Shown: positions 52,312 to 62,210 of the stretch, in pieces | Layout: every line of letters starts with the position of its first letter | How positions within the stretch are numbered: position 1 is the first letter of the stretch | Assembly (NCBI RefSeq): GCF_014982715.1 | Contig: NZ_JADCJY010000001.1 | Location: 806,001 to 870,000, forward strand | DNA length: 64,000 bases | Origin: Gallalistipes aquisgranensis | GTDB taxonomy: Bacteria; Bacteroidota; Bacteroidia; Bacteroidales; Rikenellaceae | Direction of reading: 5' to 3' | Program-made: the position numbers and the translations under genes | The notes under the pieces: generated by a model | What the model was told of the DNA's origin: nothing | The model's database searches: none | Seen by the model: only the letters and a program-made list of their open reading frames with translations

Positions 52312-55161
52312 ATGGAAAGTTTTATCGGGCAGGTAGCTGAGAGTCTTTATACAAGGTACGGGGACGGATTGTCGTCCCTGTATATTTTGTTTCCCAGCCG
52401 TCGGGCCCGTCTTTTTTTTGCCGATGCGCTTTCGAAATTGACTTCCCGGCCTTTGTGGCAGCCGCGTTATACTTCGATCGACGAATTGATGGAGGAGATT
52501 TCCGGATTGCGGGCGGGCGACCCTGTGCGGTTGGTGACGGAGCTCTACAAGATATACCGGACGCACCATGAGGAGACGTTCGATTCGTTCTATTTCTGGG
52601 GAGAGATGTTGCTTTCGGATTTCGATCAGGTCGATAAGTATTTGATCGATGCGGACATGCTTTTCAGCAATATTTCTGATCTGAAGGTGTTGGAGAGCGA
52701 TTTTTCCTATCTTTCCGAAGAACAGATACGGATTATTTCCCGTTTTTGGAAAAGTTTCGGGCTGGAAGACGAGTTCTCTCCCGAAAAACAGCAGTTCGTT
52801 CGGATTTGGCGCAGTCTCGCACCGATTTATCATGCCTATAATGATCGTCTTTCTTCGCTCTCGCTGGCCTATACGGGCATGATGCACCGGCGGGCGGCGG
52901 AGCTAATCCGTGAGGGACGTGTTCTTTCCCCGGCAGAGCCGAGAAGATATGTGATTGCCGGGTTCAACGCCTTGTCGGAATGTGAGAAAATCCTGTTTGA
53001 CTATCTGAAAAATACGGCATCGGTCGATTTCTTCTGGGATTATGACGACTACTATCTGAAAGACCCCGATCAGGAGGCGGGGTTGTTCCAGCGGGAAAAC
53101 CTGCGGCGTTATCCTTCGGCCGATCTGTCGGTGAATGACAGAAACGCGTTTTCGTCGCGGAAAGAGGTTGTGGCCGTTTCGGCTCCTTCGGATAGTCTTC
53201 AATGCAAATATGTGTACGATTTCCTGGAAGAGACGGCCCGGATCGAGGGGCGAACGCCCGACAAGGAGACGGCTGTGGTGCTGACGGATGAGAATCTGCT
53301 GGTGCCGGTGCTGTATTCGATTCCCGAATCGGTAGAGAATGTGAATATTACGATGGGGTACCCTCTTCGCCAGACGTTGGCTTACTCTTTCGTGGAACGG
53401 CTCGTCGAGTTGCAGAGCCGGGTTCGGTGGCGCGGCGGACGAGTACTTTTCTATCATGCCGATGTGACGGGTTTGCTGACACATCCTTTCGTTGCGTGTG
53501 GGGAATACGAACGGACTGCCCGTGAGATAGCCGCAGAGGTGTTGCGGAAACAGCAGGTGTACGTGGCCGGGAACAAATTTCCGCAGGGGGGAATATTGGC
53601 GGATATCTTCTCTCCGGCCGAAGGATGGCAGGCGTTACAGGAATATCTGCTGCGGATTCTCTCGTCGGTCGCCCGTTTGCCTTACGAGGGGGAGGACGCG
53701 GCATTGCGACTGGAATATTTTTCTCTGATTGCGGATCAGTTGCATAAACTTCGCAATTCGTTGGAACAATGCGATCTGGATTTGTCCGTACCGATTTTCA
53801 CTTCGTTACTCCGGCGTATGCTGCAAAAAATGACGGTTCCCTACGAAGGGGAGCCTTTGTCGGGAGTACAGGTTATGGGTATTCTGGAGACGCGGAATCT
53901 GGATTTCGAGCATGTGGTGATCCTTTCGGTGAATGACGATACTTTTCCCGGAAACCGTGCTGTTTCGTCGTCGTTCATTCCCTATAATCTGCGCCTGGCC
54001 TACGGTTTGCCGACACCAATGCACCACGAGGGCGTGTATGCCTACTATTTTTACCGGTTGTTGCAGCGGGCCCGGAGGGTACATCTGGTCTATTGTTCCC
54101 GGAGCGACGATAAACGGACGGGGGAGCCCAGCCGCTATATTTATCAACTGAAATATGAGTCGCCTCACCGGGTGGAGGAACGAAAGATGACGGTGGATGT
54201 GAATCTCGCACCTCCGGAACCGATCGTTGTGGAGAAGCGGGGCGACGTGGCGCGGACCCTGGATGAGTTTTTGACGGCAGGGGGGCGGACTCTGTCTCCC
54301 ACCTCTTTTTATACCTACCTTGAATGTCCGGTCAAGTTCTATTTCCATGCCGTGGCCCGGCTTCGCAAGGAGGAGGAGTTGACAGAGGAGATCGATTCAC
54401 CCATGTTCGGAACCATTTTGCACCGAGCCATGGAGTTGTTGTATCGCCCGTTGGTGGGTATGGACAATCCGGGGCCGGAAATCCGTGCCTTGATCCGTTC
54501 TGCGAAAGTGGACGATGCGGTGAATCGTGCCGTGTGCGAAATGTTCCTGAAGGATGAACGGGCCGATCCGGAAGAGTTCGGCGGAGGGGTATTGTTGGTG
54601 CGGGACATCGTTGCCAGATATATCAACGGCTGTCTGCTGCCCTACGATGCCGGCCGGGGCGATTTCACGGTAGTGCAACTGGAACGCCGGATCGAGGCCT
54701 CTTTCCCGTTCGGGAACGGGGCGAAAGTCTGTTTCTCCGGATTGGCCGACCGGATCGACCGTGCCCGCAACGGATTGGTGCGCGTTGTGGATTACAAGAC
54801 CGGGGCGCCTCATATCGAGTTCAACGGTGTGGATGCGCTTTTCTCGAAGCGGAGGGAGGAACGGAGTTCCGCTGTATTGCAGACTCTGTTGTACGCTATG
54901 ATGCTCAACCGGTCGGAGGGTGCGGATGTTCAGCCTTCGCTCTATTATATCCGGAATCTGAACGCGGAGCATTATTCGCCCTTGTTGCAGGACAAGTCGC
55001 TGGGGCGACCGGTCGAACGGTATTCCGACTATCGTCAGGAGTTCGAGATGCGGCTGAAACGTGTATTGGAAGAATTGTTCGATCGAGACATACCGTTTCG
55101 GCAGTGTGACGATCCCGTGTGCTGCACATGGTGCGACTTCCGGGAAATATGTCGAAGATAA
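52312..55161 (+). CDS. PD-(D/E)XK nuclease-family protein, AddB-like
   Basis: A 949-residue protein related to AddB, the second half of AddAB-type repair enzymes. It has an inactive helicase-like N-terminal region (YILFPSRRARLFFADAL near residue 25) and a C-terminal nuclease with VRVVDYKTGAPHIEF near 823 holding the catalytic Asp and DYK. The iron-sulfur-cluster cysteines of AddB nucleases are present: C672 (YLECPVKFYF) and C938, C941 and C947 (CTWCDFREIC, CxxCx5C). The ATP-binding P-loop is degenerate, as in AddB. It would act with the AddA-like protein encoded divergently 0.8 kb upstream. Confidence 0.9.
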   Translation: MESFIGQVAESLYTRYGDGLSSLYILFPSRRARLFFADALSKLTSRPLWQPRYTSIDELMEEISGLRAGDPVRLVTELYKIYRTHHEETFDSFYFWGEMLLSDFDQVDKYLIDADMLFSNISDLKVLESDFSYLSEEQIRIISRFWKSFGLEDEFSPEKQQFVRIWRSLAPIYHAYNDRLSSLSLAYTGMMHRRAAELIREGRVLSPAEPRRYVIAGFNALSECEKILFDYLKNTASVDFFWDYDDYYLKDPDQEAGLFQRENLRRYPSADLSVNDRNAFSSRKEVVAVSAPSDSLQCKYVYDFLEETARIEGRTPDKETAVVLTDENLLVPVLYSIPESVENVNITMGYPLRQTLAYSFVERLVELQSRVRWRGGRVLFYHADVTGLLTHPFVACGEYERTAREIAAEVLRKQQVYVAGNKFPQGGILADIFSPAEGWQALQEYLLRILSSVARLPYEGEDAALRLEYFSLIADQLHKLRNSLEQCDLDLSVPIFTSLLRRMLQKMTVPYEGEPLSGVQVMGILETRNLDFEHVVILSVNDDTFPGNRAVSSSFIPYNLRLAYGLPTPMHHEGVYAYYFYRLLQRARRVHLVYCSRSDDKRTGEPSRYIYQLKYESPHRVEERKMTVDVNLAPPEPIVVEKRGDVARTLDEFLTAGGRTLSPTSFYTYLECPVKFYFHAVARLRKEEELTEEIDSPMFGTILHRAMELLYRPLVGMDNPGPEIRALIRSAKVDDAVNRAVCEMFLKDERADPEEFGGGVLLVRDIVARYINGCLLPYDAGRGDFTVVQLERRIEASFPFGNGAKVCFSGLADRIDRARNGLVRVVDYKTGAPHIEFNGVDALFSKRREERSSAVLQTLLYAMMLNRSEGADVQPSLYYIRNLNAEHYSPLLQDKSLGRPVERYSDYRQEFEMRLKRVLEELFDRDIPFRQCDDPVCCTWCDFREICRR

Positions 55162-55165
55162 ATAA

Positions 55166-55200
55166 GAAATCCGGCCTTCCCAAAGGCCGGATTTCTGTTT
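55166..55200. terminator. Bidirectional terminator, convergent genes
   Basis: GAAATCCGGCCTT (55166-55178) pairs perfectly with AAGGCCGGATTTC (55183-55195), with a 4-base loop. T-rich bases flank both sides. It lies between the convergent AddB-like and glutamine synthetase genes. Confidence 0.75.
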
Positions 55201-55204
55201 CGCA

Positions 55205-57391
55205 TCAGTTGATCGACATCAACTCCCTGTATTTGGGCAGGGGCCAGAGTTGATCGTCCACGATCAGTTCCAATTTGTCGATATGATACCGGATATTTTC
55301 GATAAACGGTCGGATTTCGGTTTCGTATCCGATGGCCCGTTCCGCAATGTTGTCCACATTGTTCCATTTTTTGCGCGCCTCGACCATTTCGAAAGAGTGT
55401 TCCCGGATATATTTCACATGTTCTGCGATCTGGCGAATGGTCTTGATCTCTTCGGCTGCCAGGTTTTCGAATTCTTTCGGAAATATCTCCTTGATGCCTT
55501 TTACATTTTCGATCAGTACATTCTGGTATTTGATAGCAGTCGGGATAATGTGGTTCGCCGCCAAGTCGGCCAGAACGCGAGATTCGATCTGAACCTTTTT
55601 TACGAACGTTTCGTTCTTGATTTCATACCGGGCTTGCAACTCGGTTTTGTTCAGCACCTTGTGGCGTTCGAACAGGGCGATGCTTTCGGGCGAGAGATAT
55701 TCTTTAAAGGCAAGAGGTACATTGCCGATTCCGCGCAGTCCCCGTTTGGCGGCCTCTTCCTGCCATTCGCGGCTGTATCCGTTGCCCTCGAAGCGGATTT
55801 TTTTCGATTCGATGATGTATTTGCGAATGATCTGCAGAATTGCTTCGTCCTTTTTGACGTTCTTCTCGATCAGTGCGTCCACTTCGTTTTTGAACCGTAT
55901 CAGCTGTTCGGTGACGGCCGTATTGATGACGATCAGGGGCAGGGCACAATTCGACGAAGAGCCTGTGGCGCGGAATTCGAAACGGTTGCCTGTGAAGGCG
56001 AACGGTGAAGTCCGGTTGCGGTCCGTGTTGTCGACGAGGATTTCCGGAATCTTGCCGATGTCGAGTTTGATCTCTGTTTTTTCGTCCGGAGATAGTTTCT
56101 TGTCGCTGATACGGGCCTCTATCTGATCGAGGATGGCGTTCATGGTCGATCCTGCGAATACCGAAAGCACCGAGGGAGGCGCTTCGTGGCCGCCCAGGCG
56201 GTGGGAGTTGGTTTCGCTGGCTATCGAGGCCATCATCAGGGTTCCGTAGTCGTGTGCTGCCTTCATCGCATTGACGAAAAAGGCGAGGAACTGGATGTTG
56301 GTTTTCGGCGTTTTACCCGGAGAGAGGAGATTGACACCCGTATTGGTGGCCAGCGACCAGTTGCAATGTTTGCCCGAACCGTTGACGCCCATAAACGGCT
56401 TTTCGTGGAAAAGCACTTTCAGTTTGTGTTTGGCGGCCGTTTTACGCATGACGGTCATCAGCAGGGTGTTGTGATCTACGGCTATGTTGGCCTCCTCGAA
56501 CATGGGGGCGCACTCGAACTGATTGGGAGCCACTTCGTTATGTCTTGTTTTGAGCGGAATACCCAGTCGGTAAGCCTGTTCTTCGAATTCTTTCATGAAA
56601 CTGATGACCCGCTCGGGAATTGCACCCCAGTAATGGTCGTCGAGTTGCTGGTCTTTGGCTGCCGTGTGCCCCATCAGGGTGCGTCCGGTCTGGGCCAGAT
56701 CCGGACGGGCATTGAAGAGCGCTTCATCCACCAGGAAGTATTCCTGCTCCCAACCCAGGGTGGTCACTACCTTCGTGACGTCCTTGTCGAAATACTGGCA
56801 AACGTCTACGGCGGCCCGGTCAAGTGCGGCGAGCGATTTGAGCAGCGGGGTTTTAAAATCGAGCGCTTCCCCCGTGTAGGCGACGAAAATGCTGGGAATG
56901 CACAACGTCCGGTCTATCAGGAATGCGGGCGATGTGGGGTCCCAGGCGCTGTATCCGCGCGCTTCGAAGGTGTTGCGCAAGCCGCCGTTGGGAAAACTCG
57001 ACGCATCGGGTTCCTGCTGTACGAGCAGTTCTCCCCGGAATGTCTCGAATGAACCTCCGCCCCACAGCGGTTCGAAAAAGGCATCGTGTTTCTCTGCCGT
57101 GGAGTCGTTCAGCGGCTGGAACCAGTGGGTGTAGTGTGTGGCGCCCCGCTCCATGGCCCATGCCTTCATCCCGACCGCCACCTGGTTGGCTACTTTCCTG
57201 TCGAGGCGACGGTTCTCTTCGATCGCCGTGTTGACACTGTCGAAAACGTCTTTGGGCAGGTATTGCCGCATTTTCTCCCGGTCGAAGACGTCGATGCCGA
57301 AATAATCGGAAATTTTCTTGTCGGATAATTTGGTTTCGATCAGCTCCCGTCTGGATATTTCGTCGAGGGCTTTGAAACGGAGTGTAGCCAT
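55205..57391 (-). CDS. glnN: Type III glutamine synthetase
   Basis: A 728-residue ammonia-assimilating enzyme making glutamine from glutamate, ammonia and ATP. The type III form is shown by its size (about 730 rather than 450 residues) and N-terminal region (ISDYFGIDVFDREKMRQYLPKDVF). Catalytic stretches are THYTHWFQPLNDSTAEKHDAF near 83, WEQEYFLVDEALF near 218, ETNSHRLGGHEAPPSVLS near 395 and NRTSPFAFTGNRFEFRATGSS near 465. The C-terminal part is helical. The -7 box TATCTTTG (57420-57427) lies 29 bases upstream. Confidence 0.95.
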   Translation of the reverse strand: MATLRFKALDEISRRELIETKLSDKKISDYFGIDVFDREKMRQYLPKDVFDSVNTAIEENRRLDRKVANQVAVGMKAWAMERGATHYTHWFQPLNDSTAEKHDAFFEPLWGGGSFETFRGELLVQQEPDASSFPNGGLRNTFEARGYSAWDPTSPAFLIDRTLCIPSIFVAYTGEALDFKTPLLKSLAALDRAAVDVCQYFDKDVTKVVTTLGWEQEYFLVDEALFNARPDLAQTGRTLMGHTAAKDQQLDDHYWGAIPERVISFMKEFEEQAYRLGIPLKTRHNEVAPNQFECAPMFEEANIAVDHNTLLMTVMRKTAAKHKLKVLFHEKPFMGVNGSGKHCNWSLATNTGVNLLSPGKTPKTNIQFLAFFVNAMKAAHDYGTLMMASIASETNSHRLGGHEAPPSVLSVFAGSTMNAILDQIEARISDKKLSPDEKTEIKLDIGKIPEILVDNTDRNRTSPFAFTGNRFEFRATGSSSNCALPLIVINTAVTEQLIRFKNEVDALIEKNVKKDEAILQIIRKYIIESKKIRFEGNGYSREWQEEAAKRGLRGIGNVPLAFKEYLSPESIALFERHKVLNKTELQARYEIKNETFVKKVQIESRVLADLAANHIIPTAIKYQNVLIENVKGIKEIFPKEFENLAAEEIKTIRQIAEHVKYIREHSFEMVEARKKWNNVDNIAERAIGYETEIRPFIENIRYHIDKLELIVDDQLWPLPKYRELMSIN

Positions 57392-57419
57392 ATCGTGAAT
57401 CTTGTTTTGAAATGCGACA

Positions 57420-57427
57420 CAAAGATA
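57420..57427 (-). promoter_or_regulatory. -7 box of the glutamine synthetase gene
   Basis: The minus strand reads TATCTTTG, an exact consensus match, 28 bases before the ATG at 57391. The -33 region (TTTTAGG) is weak. A regulator binding site was not recognised. Confidence 0.55.
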
Positions 57428-57524
57428 GGAAATTATTCGGGCCCTCCTAAAACGAATGGGGGTTATTTGTCTGGGAAAGTCATTTTTCCCCGAAAACCCC
57501 CTTCGTTTTCCGTTTTGCCTTCCC

Positions 57525-58484
57525 TTAGTCGAAAGATTGCATGCCGGATTGGGCGATCCGCATCATTTTCTGATATTGGGCGGGGGAGAGTTCCAGAAAG
57601 AAGTAATGGATCGGATCGACCCGCATGCCGTTGTGGCGGATTTCATAGTGAAGGTGGGGGGCCAACGACAGTCCTGTATTGCCGGACAGGGCGATGATGT
57701 CCCCTCGGCGAACGTTTTGCCCTTTACGGACGTTGATTTTGCTCAGATGACGGTATTCCGTTTCGTATCCGTTCCCGTGGTCGAGAATCACCGTCAGGCC
57801 CGAAGAACTGCGGCGTCGGATGACATCCTTCACCCGCCCGTCGGCCGTGGCGAAAACGCGCGATCCTTCTGGAATGGTGTAATCCACTCCCTGATGGGAG
57901 GTCAGGCTTTTGTAGAAGGGGTGAATCCGCAGGCCGTACGAAGCGGTCAGCAATGTCAGTTCTTTGTTGATGACGGGCTGGATGGCCGGGATATGATTGG
58001 TGCCGTCCCGGTTTGCGGCTATTTTTCGTTCCAGCGTTTCGTAGGAATTTTTCAGGGAGGAGACATGTTTGGCCAGTTTTCCGCTTTTGGCGAAAAATGC
58101 GTCGCCGAGCTCCTTGTTGTTCTTCTCCAGTAAATTTTCGTAATCGACCCAGCGCTTGGCTCCGTATTGTTCATCCAGCTCGTAGGGTTCCGCTTCGAAC
58201 AGTATCTTGAATACGTTCCGATCGCGTTCGATTACATTCCCGAGCACTTTCTCCACGGAGTCGTAGCGTAGATTGAGCGCTTCGTATTCTTCCTTCAGTT
58301 TTCGGGTAGACTCTTTCATGCGGTATTCGACCGGCGTGTCGAAAAAGAAAGAGAAGCCTATGTAGAACAGTACGGCAATTCCTATCCAGCCGAACAGGTG
58401 GATTACCACGCGGATCACGTTCTGGCGGAAATGGCGCCGCCGGTCGAACCAGGGGGGGCGTATGGTCGTTTTTGCTTGTTTCAT
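57525..58484 (-). CDS. M23-family cell-wall metallopeptidase, second of a tandem pair
   Basis: A 319-residue membrane-anchored peptidase. One N-terminal helix (IHLFGWIGIAVLFYIGFSFFF, near 28-48) anchors it in the inner membrane. A coiled-coil-like segment (about 55-170, with MKESTRKLKEEYEALN) follows. The C-terminal LytM domain carries the zinc motifs HQGVDYTIP (HxxxD) and APHLHYEIRH (HxH). It should cleave peptidoglycan cross-links or, if the site is altered, activate amidases. It lies 4 bases after its paralogue and shares the domain order and the DPIxYF end motif, so the two arose by duplication. Confidence 0.92.
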   Translation of the reverse strand: MKQAKTTIRPPWFDRRRHFRQNVIRVVIHLFGWIGIAVLFYIGFSFFFDTPVEYRMKESTRKLKEEYEALNLRYDSVEKVLGNVIERDRNVFKILFEAEPYELDEQYGAKRWVDYENLLEKNNKELGDAFFAKSGKLAKHVSSLKNSYETLERKIAANRDGTNHIPAIQPVINKELTLLTASYGLRIHPFYKSLTSHQGVDYTIPEGSRVFATADGRVKDVIRRRSSSGLTVILDHGNGYETEYRHLSKINVRKGQNVRRGDIIALSGNTGLSLAPHLHYEIRHNGMRVDPIHYFFLELSPAQYQKMMRIAQSGMQSFD

Positions 58485-58488
58485 ACTG

Positions 58489-59454
58489 TCAGTCCGCTTC
58501 GTATGTGGTGGCTTTGGCCTCTTCTATGATCCGTTCGAAGTCCTCTTCGCTCATATCCCGTCGGAAATAGTTGATCGGATCCACGTGGCGTCCCATGTAG
58601 ATGACTTCATAGTGCAGATGAGGCCCTGTGGAGCGTCCGGTGCTTCCCACTTCGCCGATCTTTTCGCCCCGTTTGACCTGCTGGCCCGGAATGACATCTA
58701 TCCTGCTCAGGTGTGCGTAACGGGTCTTGTAACCGAAACCGTGGTCGATCAGGATTTGCTTACCGTATCCCCGGCCGCCCCGGTTGTCCGTGACGACCCC
58801 GTTTCCCGTGGCGTACACCGGGTCTCCCGTACGGGCTCCGAGGTCGATGCCCTCGTGCATGATGAAACGGTGCAGGATCGGGTGGTTGCGTCCCCCGAAC
58901 GCACCGATGCTGCCTCGCAGATTACGCCGGTCTATGGGCCAGATGGCTGGGATGGCTGTAGCCATCTTCTCCTTGTCTTTGGAGAGAATCTGCAACTGGT
59001 CGAGCGATTTGGACTCCAGGTACAGCAACCGGGTCATGGCGTCGAGGTCCTTCCATGTATCGACCATCAGCGGGGCGAAACGGTCTTCGGCAGCCGATGC
59101 GTATTTTTCGTCCGGATAGGGGGTGTAGATACCCGGAATGGAGAGCGTGTCGGCAGCGAACAGCGACCGGTAGACGTTCTGGTCCCGGTGCTTGATCTCT
59201 TCGATCTTGCGGGTCGCCGCCTTTATCTTGTCGCGCAGAATGTCGTATTTGAGAATTAATTCACTGTTTTCCCTGCTGATCCGGTACATTTTCGGTGTAT
59301 AGAAAAAGAAGGAGAAAACGAAGTTGATGACCGATGCGAGGATAAATCCGATCAGGATTTTACGCAGCAGACGGTAGAACCGGATACGGAACGGCGCGGC
59401 TATTACCTCATAGGTGAGGGTCTGTGGATTGAATTTGTACTCTTTTTTTGCCAT
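58489..59454 (-). CDS. M23-family cell-wall metallopeptidase, first of a tandem pair
   Basis: A 321-residue membrane-anchored peptidase. An N-terminal segment (KILIGFILASVINFVFSFFF, near 32-51) is a membrane helix; a coiled-coil-like region (ENSELILKYDILRDKIKAATRKIEEIK) follows. The LytM domain near 195-300 has HEGIDLGARTG, GYKTRYAHLSRI and GPHLHYEVIYMG with the zinc His/Asp residues intact. It ends in a charged amphipathic tail (EDFERIIEEAKATTYEAD). Its promoter (-33 TTG, -7 TAATTTTG) lies at 59483-59513, and the paralogous gene follows after 4 bases. Confidence 0.92.
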   Translation of the reverse strand: MAKKEYKFNPQTLTYEVIAAPFRIRFYRLLRKILIGFILASVINFVFSFFFYTPKMYRISRENSELILKYDILRDKIKAATRKIEEIKHRDQNVYRSLFAADTLSIPGIYTPYPDEKYASAAEDRFAPLMVDTWKDLDAMTRLLYLESKSLDQLQILSKDKEKMATAIPAIWPIDRRNLRGSIGAFGGRNHPILHRFIMHEGIDLGARTGDPVYATGNGVVTDNRGGRGYGKQILIDHGFGYKTRYAHLSRIDVIPGQQVKRGEKIGEVGSTGRSTGPHLHYEVIYMGRHVDPINYFRRDMSEEDFERIIEEAKATTYEAD

Positions 59455-59482
59455 TCGCAGAAAAACTCGCTCTCGGAAGAGG

Positions 59483-59513
59483 CAAAATTAGACTAATTTG
59501 TGTAATTTTACAA
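59483..59513 (-). promoter_or_regulatory. Promoter of the M23 peptidase pair
   Basis: On the minus strand GGTTG (TTG at 59511-59513), a 20-base spacer and TAATTTTG (59483-59490) match the Bacteroidota promoter, 28 bases before the ATG at 59454. Confidence 0.65.
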
Positions 59514-59574
59514 CCTCTTTTCAGAAACGTAAAAAGTATCGGTAATATTATAGACGTAGAAATTGAGACAACAC

Positions 59575-62196
59575 ATGGAATCGAATCAGATCAGAGAGGC
59601 TTTTCTGGAATTTTTCCGTTCGAAAGGACACCAGATCGTTCCCTCGGCGCCGATGGTGGTCAAGAACGACCCCACGCTGATGTTTACCAACGCCGGCATG
59701 AATCAGTTCAAAGATAAGTTCCTGGGCAATTCGCCCATCACCAGCAAGCGTGTGGCCGATACGCAGAAATGTCTGCGGGTGTCGGGCAAGCACAATGACC
59801 TGGAAGAGGTGGGGCACGATACGTATCATCACACTATGTTCGAGATGCTCGGCAACTGGTCGTTCGGCGACTATTTCAAGAAAGAGGCGATTTCGTGGGC
59901 ATGGGAGTTGCTGACCGAAGTGTACAAACTGCCGAAGGAGCGTCTGTATGCGACTATTTTCGAAGGGAGCGAGGAGGATGGCGTCCCCCGCGATCAGGAG
60001 GCTTACGACTACTGGTTGCAGTTCCTGCCTGCCGATCATATCATTTTGGGAAACAAGCATGACAATTTCTGGGAAATGGGTGATACGGGGCCCTGCGGTC
60101 CGTGCAGTGAAATCCATTTCGATCTGCGGTCCGACGGGGAGAGGGCAGTGAAGGACGGCCGTGAGCTGGTCAATGCCGGACATCATCTGGTGATCGAGAT
60201 ATGGAACCTGGTGTTCATGCAGTTCAACCGCAAGGCGAACGGATCGCTGGAGCCGTTGCCCGCCCATCATGTCGATACGGGAATGGGATTCGAACGGCTT
60301 TGCATGATTCTTCAGGGAAAACAGAGCAACTACGATACGGATGTGTTCCAGCCTGCGATCCGTGAGATATCGGAGATGTCCGGTAAAAAGTACGGGGATG
60401 ATCCTAAGGCCGATGTCGCTATGCGGGTGATTGCCGATCATCTGCGGGCCATCGCGTTTTCCATTGCGGACGGGCAGTTGCCTTCGAACGTGAAGGCAGG
60501 ATACGTGATCCGCCGGATTTTGCGTCGTGCCGTGCGTTACGGCTACACCTATCTGGGATTTACGGAGCCCTTTATCTGTCGTCTGGTGGACGGATTGGCC
60601 GAGCGTATGGGCGGCCAGTTTCCGGAACTGGTGGCGCAGAAGGCGCTTATCAAGAGCGTGATCGAAGAGGAGGAGAGCGCGTTCCTGCGTACGCTCGCTA
60701 CGGGTATCAGTCTGCTCGACAGCGTGATCCGTAAATCGCAGGCGGCAGGCGGCAAGACGATCAGCGGAGCAGATGCGTTCCTGTTATACGATACGTACGG
60801 TTTCCCGATTGACTTGACCGAACTGATCGCGCGGGAACAGGGTATGGAGGTAGACCTGGACGGTTTTGACCGGGAGTTGCAGGCCCAGAAAGCCCGTTCA
60901 CGCAATGCTGCAGCCGTGGATACGGACGACTGGGTGGAGGTCCGTCCGGTGGAAGAGAGCCGTTTCGTGGGGTACGATTCGCTGGAGTGCGAAGTGCGGA
61001 TCGCCCGTTACCGTCGGGTGACGACCAAAGGGAAAAGCTATTATCAATTGGTGTTCGATGCGACTCCGTTTTACGGAAATTCGGGCGGTCAGGCCGGGGA
61101 CACCGGTTACATCGAATATGACGGAGAGCGGATCGCTATTACCGATACTCAGAAAGAGAACAACCTGACGGTGCATATCGCGGATAAACTTCCTGCCGAT
61201 CCGTCCGTTTTGTTCCGGGCCGTGGTGAATCGGGAGCGTCGTGCCGCATCGGCCAACAACCATACGGCCACCCATCTGATGCACGAAGCATTGCGCGAAG
61301 TGCTCGGGACCCATGTGGAGCAGAAGGGGTCGCTCGTGACGGCCGATTACCTGCGGTTCGATTTTTCGCATTTCCAGAAGGTGACGGACGAACAGTTGCG
61401 CGAGGTGGAGAAACGGGTGAATGCCAAGGTCCGGGCGAATTATCCTCTGGAAGAGCAGCGGGAATGTCCGATAGAGAAAGCCCGAGAACTGGGCGCCATG
61501 ATGCTGTTCGGTGAAAAGTACGGCGACAAGGTGCGCGTGGTGAAATTCGGCTCTTCGGTAGAGTTTTGCGGGGGGACGCACGTGTCGTTTACCGGGAATA
61601 TCGGGCTGTTCAAGATCCTTTCGGAGAGTGCCACTTCGGCCGGCGTACGGCGAATCGAAGCCGTAACGGGAGCCCGGGCTGAAGAATACGTTTACGGGCT
61701 GGAGAATACGCTGAAAGACGTACAGCAGTTTGTGAACAATCCCTCGGTGACGCAGGCTGTGAAGAAGATATTGGAGGACAATACGGAGTTGCATAAGGAG
61801 TTGGACGAATTGCGCCGGGAAAAATTGAATTCGTTGAGGGATAAGGTCGCGGCGGAGTTGAAAGAGGAGGACGGTATGGTGCTTTGCGCCAGGGAGATCA
61901 ATCTGGCACCCGCCTTTATCAAAGATATGGCTTTTGCTCTGAAGCCCCGGTTCCCTCGGTTGGTGATGGTGATCGGTTCGAATGTCGGCGGGAAAGCCAC
62001 GCTGACCGTCATGCTCGGTGACGAGATCGTGGCCCAGGGAGTGAATGCCTCGCAAGTGATACGCGAGGCCGCGAAAGAGATCAACGGCGGCGGCGGCGGT
62101 CAGCCTTTCTTCGCAACGGCAGGCGGGAAAAATCCCGAAGGGATGGAAAAGGCGATTCTGAAAGCAGTGGATATGATAAAGGAAAAACTTAAATAA
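59575..62196 (+). CDS. alaS: Alanine-tRNA ligase
   Basis: An 873-residue class II aminoacyl-tRNA synthetase charging tRNA-Ala, with proofreading. The catalytic start ([37 protein letters not shown]) and motif-2 region ([21 protein letters not shown] near 85) are plain. The editing domain holds the zinc-binding HTATH (His 563 and 567) and CGGTHV (Cys 665, His 669). The C-Ala domain ends [20 protein letters not shown] chose the ATG at 59575 ([10 protein letters not shown]) over the TTG four codons upstream. gpmI follows 14 bases downstream. Confidence 0.96.
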   Translation: MESNQIREAFLEFFRSKGHQIVPSAPMVVKNDPTLMFTNAGMNQFKDKFLGNSPITSKRVADTQKCLRVSGKHNDLEEVGHDTYHHTMFEMLGNWSFGDYFKKEAISWAWELLTEVYKLPKERLYATIFEGSEEDGVPRDQEAYDYWLQFLPADHIILGNKHDNFWEMGDTGPCGPCSEIHFDLRSDGERAVKDGRELVNAGHHLVIEIWNLVFMQFNRKANGSLEPLPAHHVDTGMGFERLCMILQGKQSNYDTDVFQPAIREISEMSGKKYGDDPKADVAMRVIADHLRAIAFSIADGQLPSNVKAGYVIRRILRRAVRYGYTYLGFTEPFICRLVDGLAERMGGQFPELVAQKALIKSVIEEEESAFLRTLATGISLLDSVIRKSQAAGGKTISGADAFLLYDTYGFPIDLTELIAREQGMEVDLDGFDRELQAQKARSRNAAAVDTDDWVEVRPVEESRFVGYDSLECEVRIARYRRVTTKGKSYYQLVFDATPFYGNSGGQAGDTGYIEYDGERIAITDTQKENNLTVHIADKLPADPSVLFRAVVNRERRAASANNHTATHLMHEALREVLGTHVEQKGSLVTADYLRFDFSHFQKVTDEQLREVEKRVNAKVRANYPLEEQRECPIEKARELGAMMLFGEKYGDKVRVVKFGSSVEFCGGTHVSFTGNIGLFKILSESATSAGVRRIEAVTGARAEEYVYGLENTLKDVQQFVNNPSVTQAVKKILEDNTELHKELDELRREKLNSLRDKVAAELKEEDGMVLCAREINLAPAFIKDMAFALKPRFPRLVMVIGSNVGGKATLTVMLGDEIVAQGVNASQVIREAAKEINGGGGGQPFFATAGGKNPEGMEKAILKAVDMIKEKLK

Positions 62197-62210
62197 GGGT
62201 AAACAAAGAT

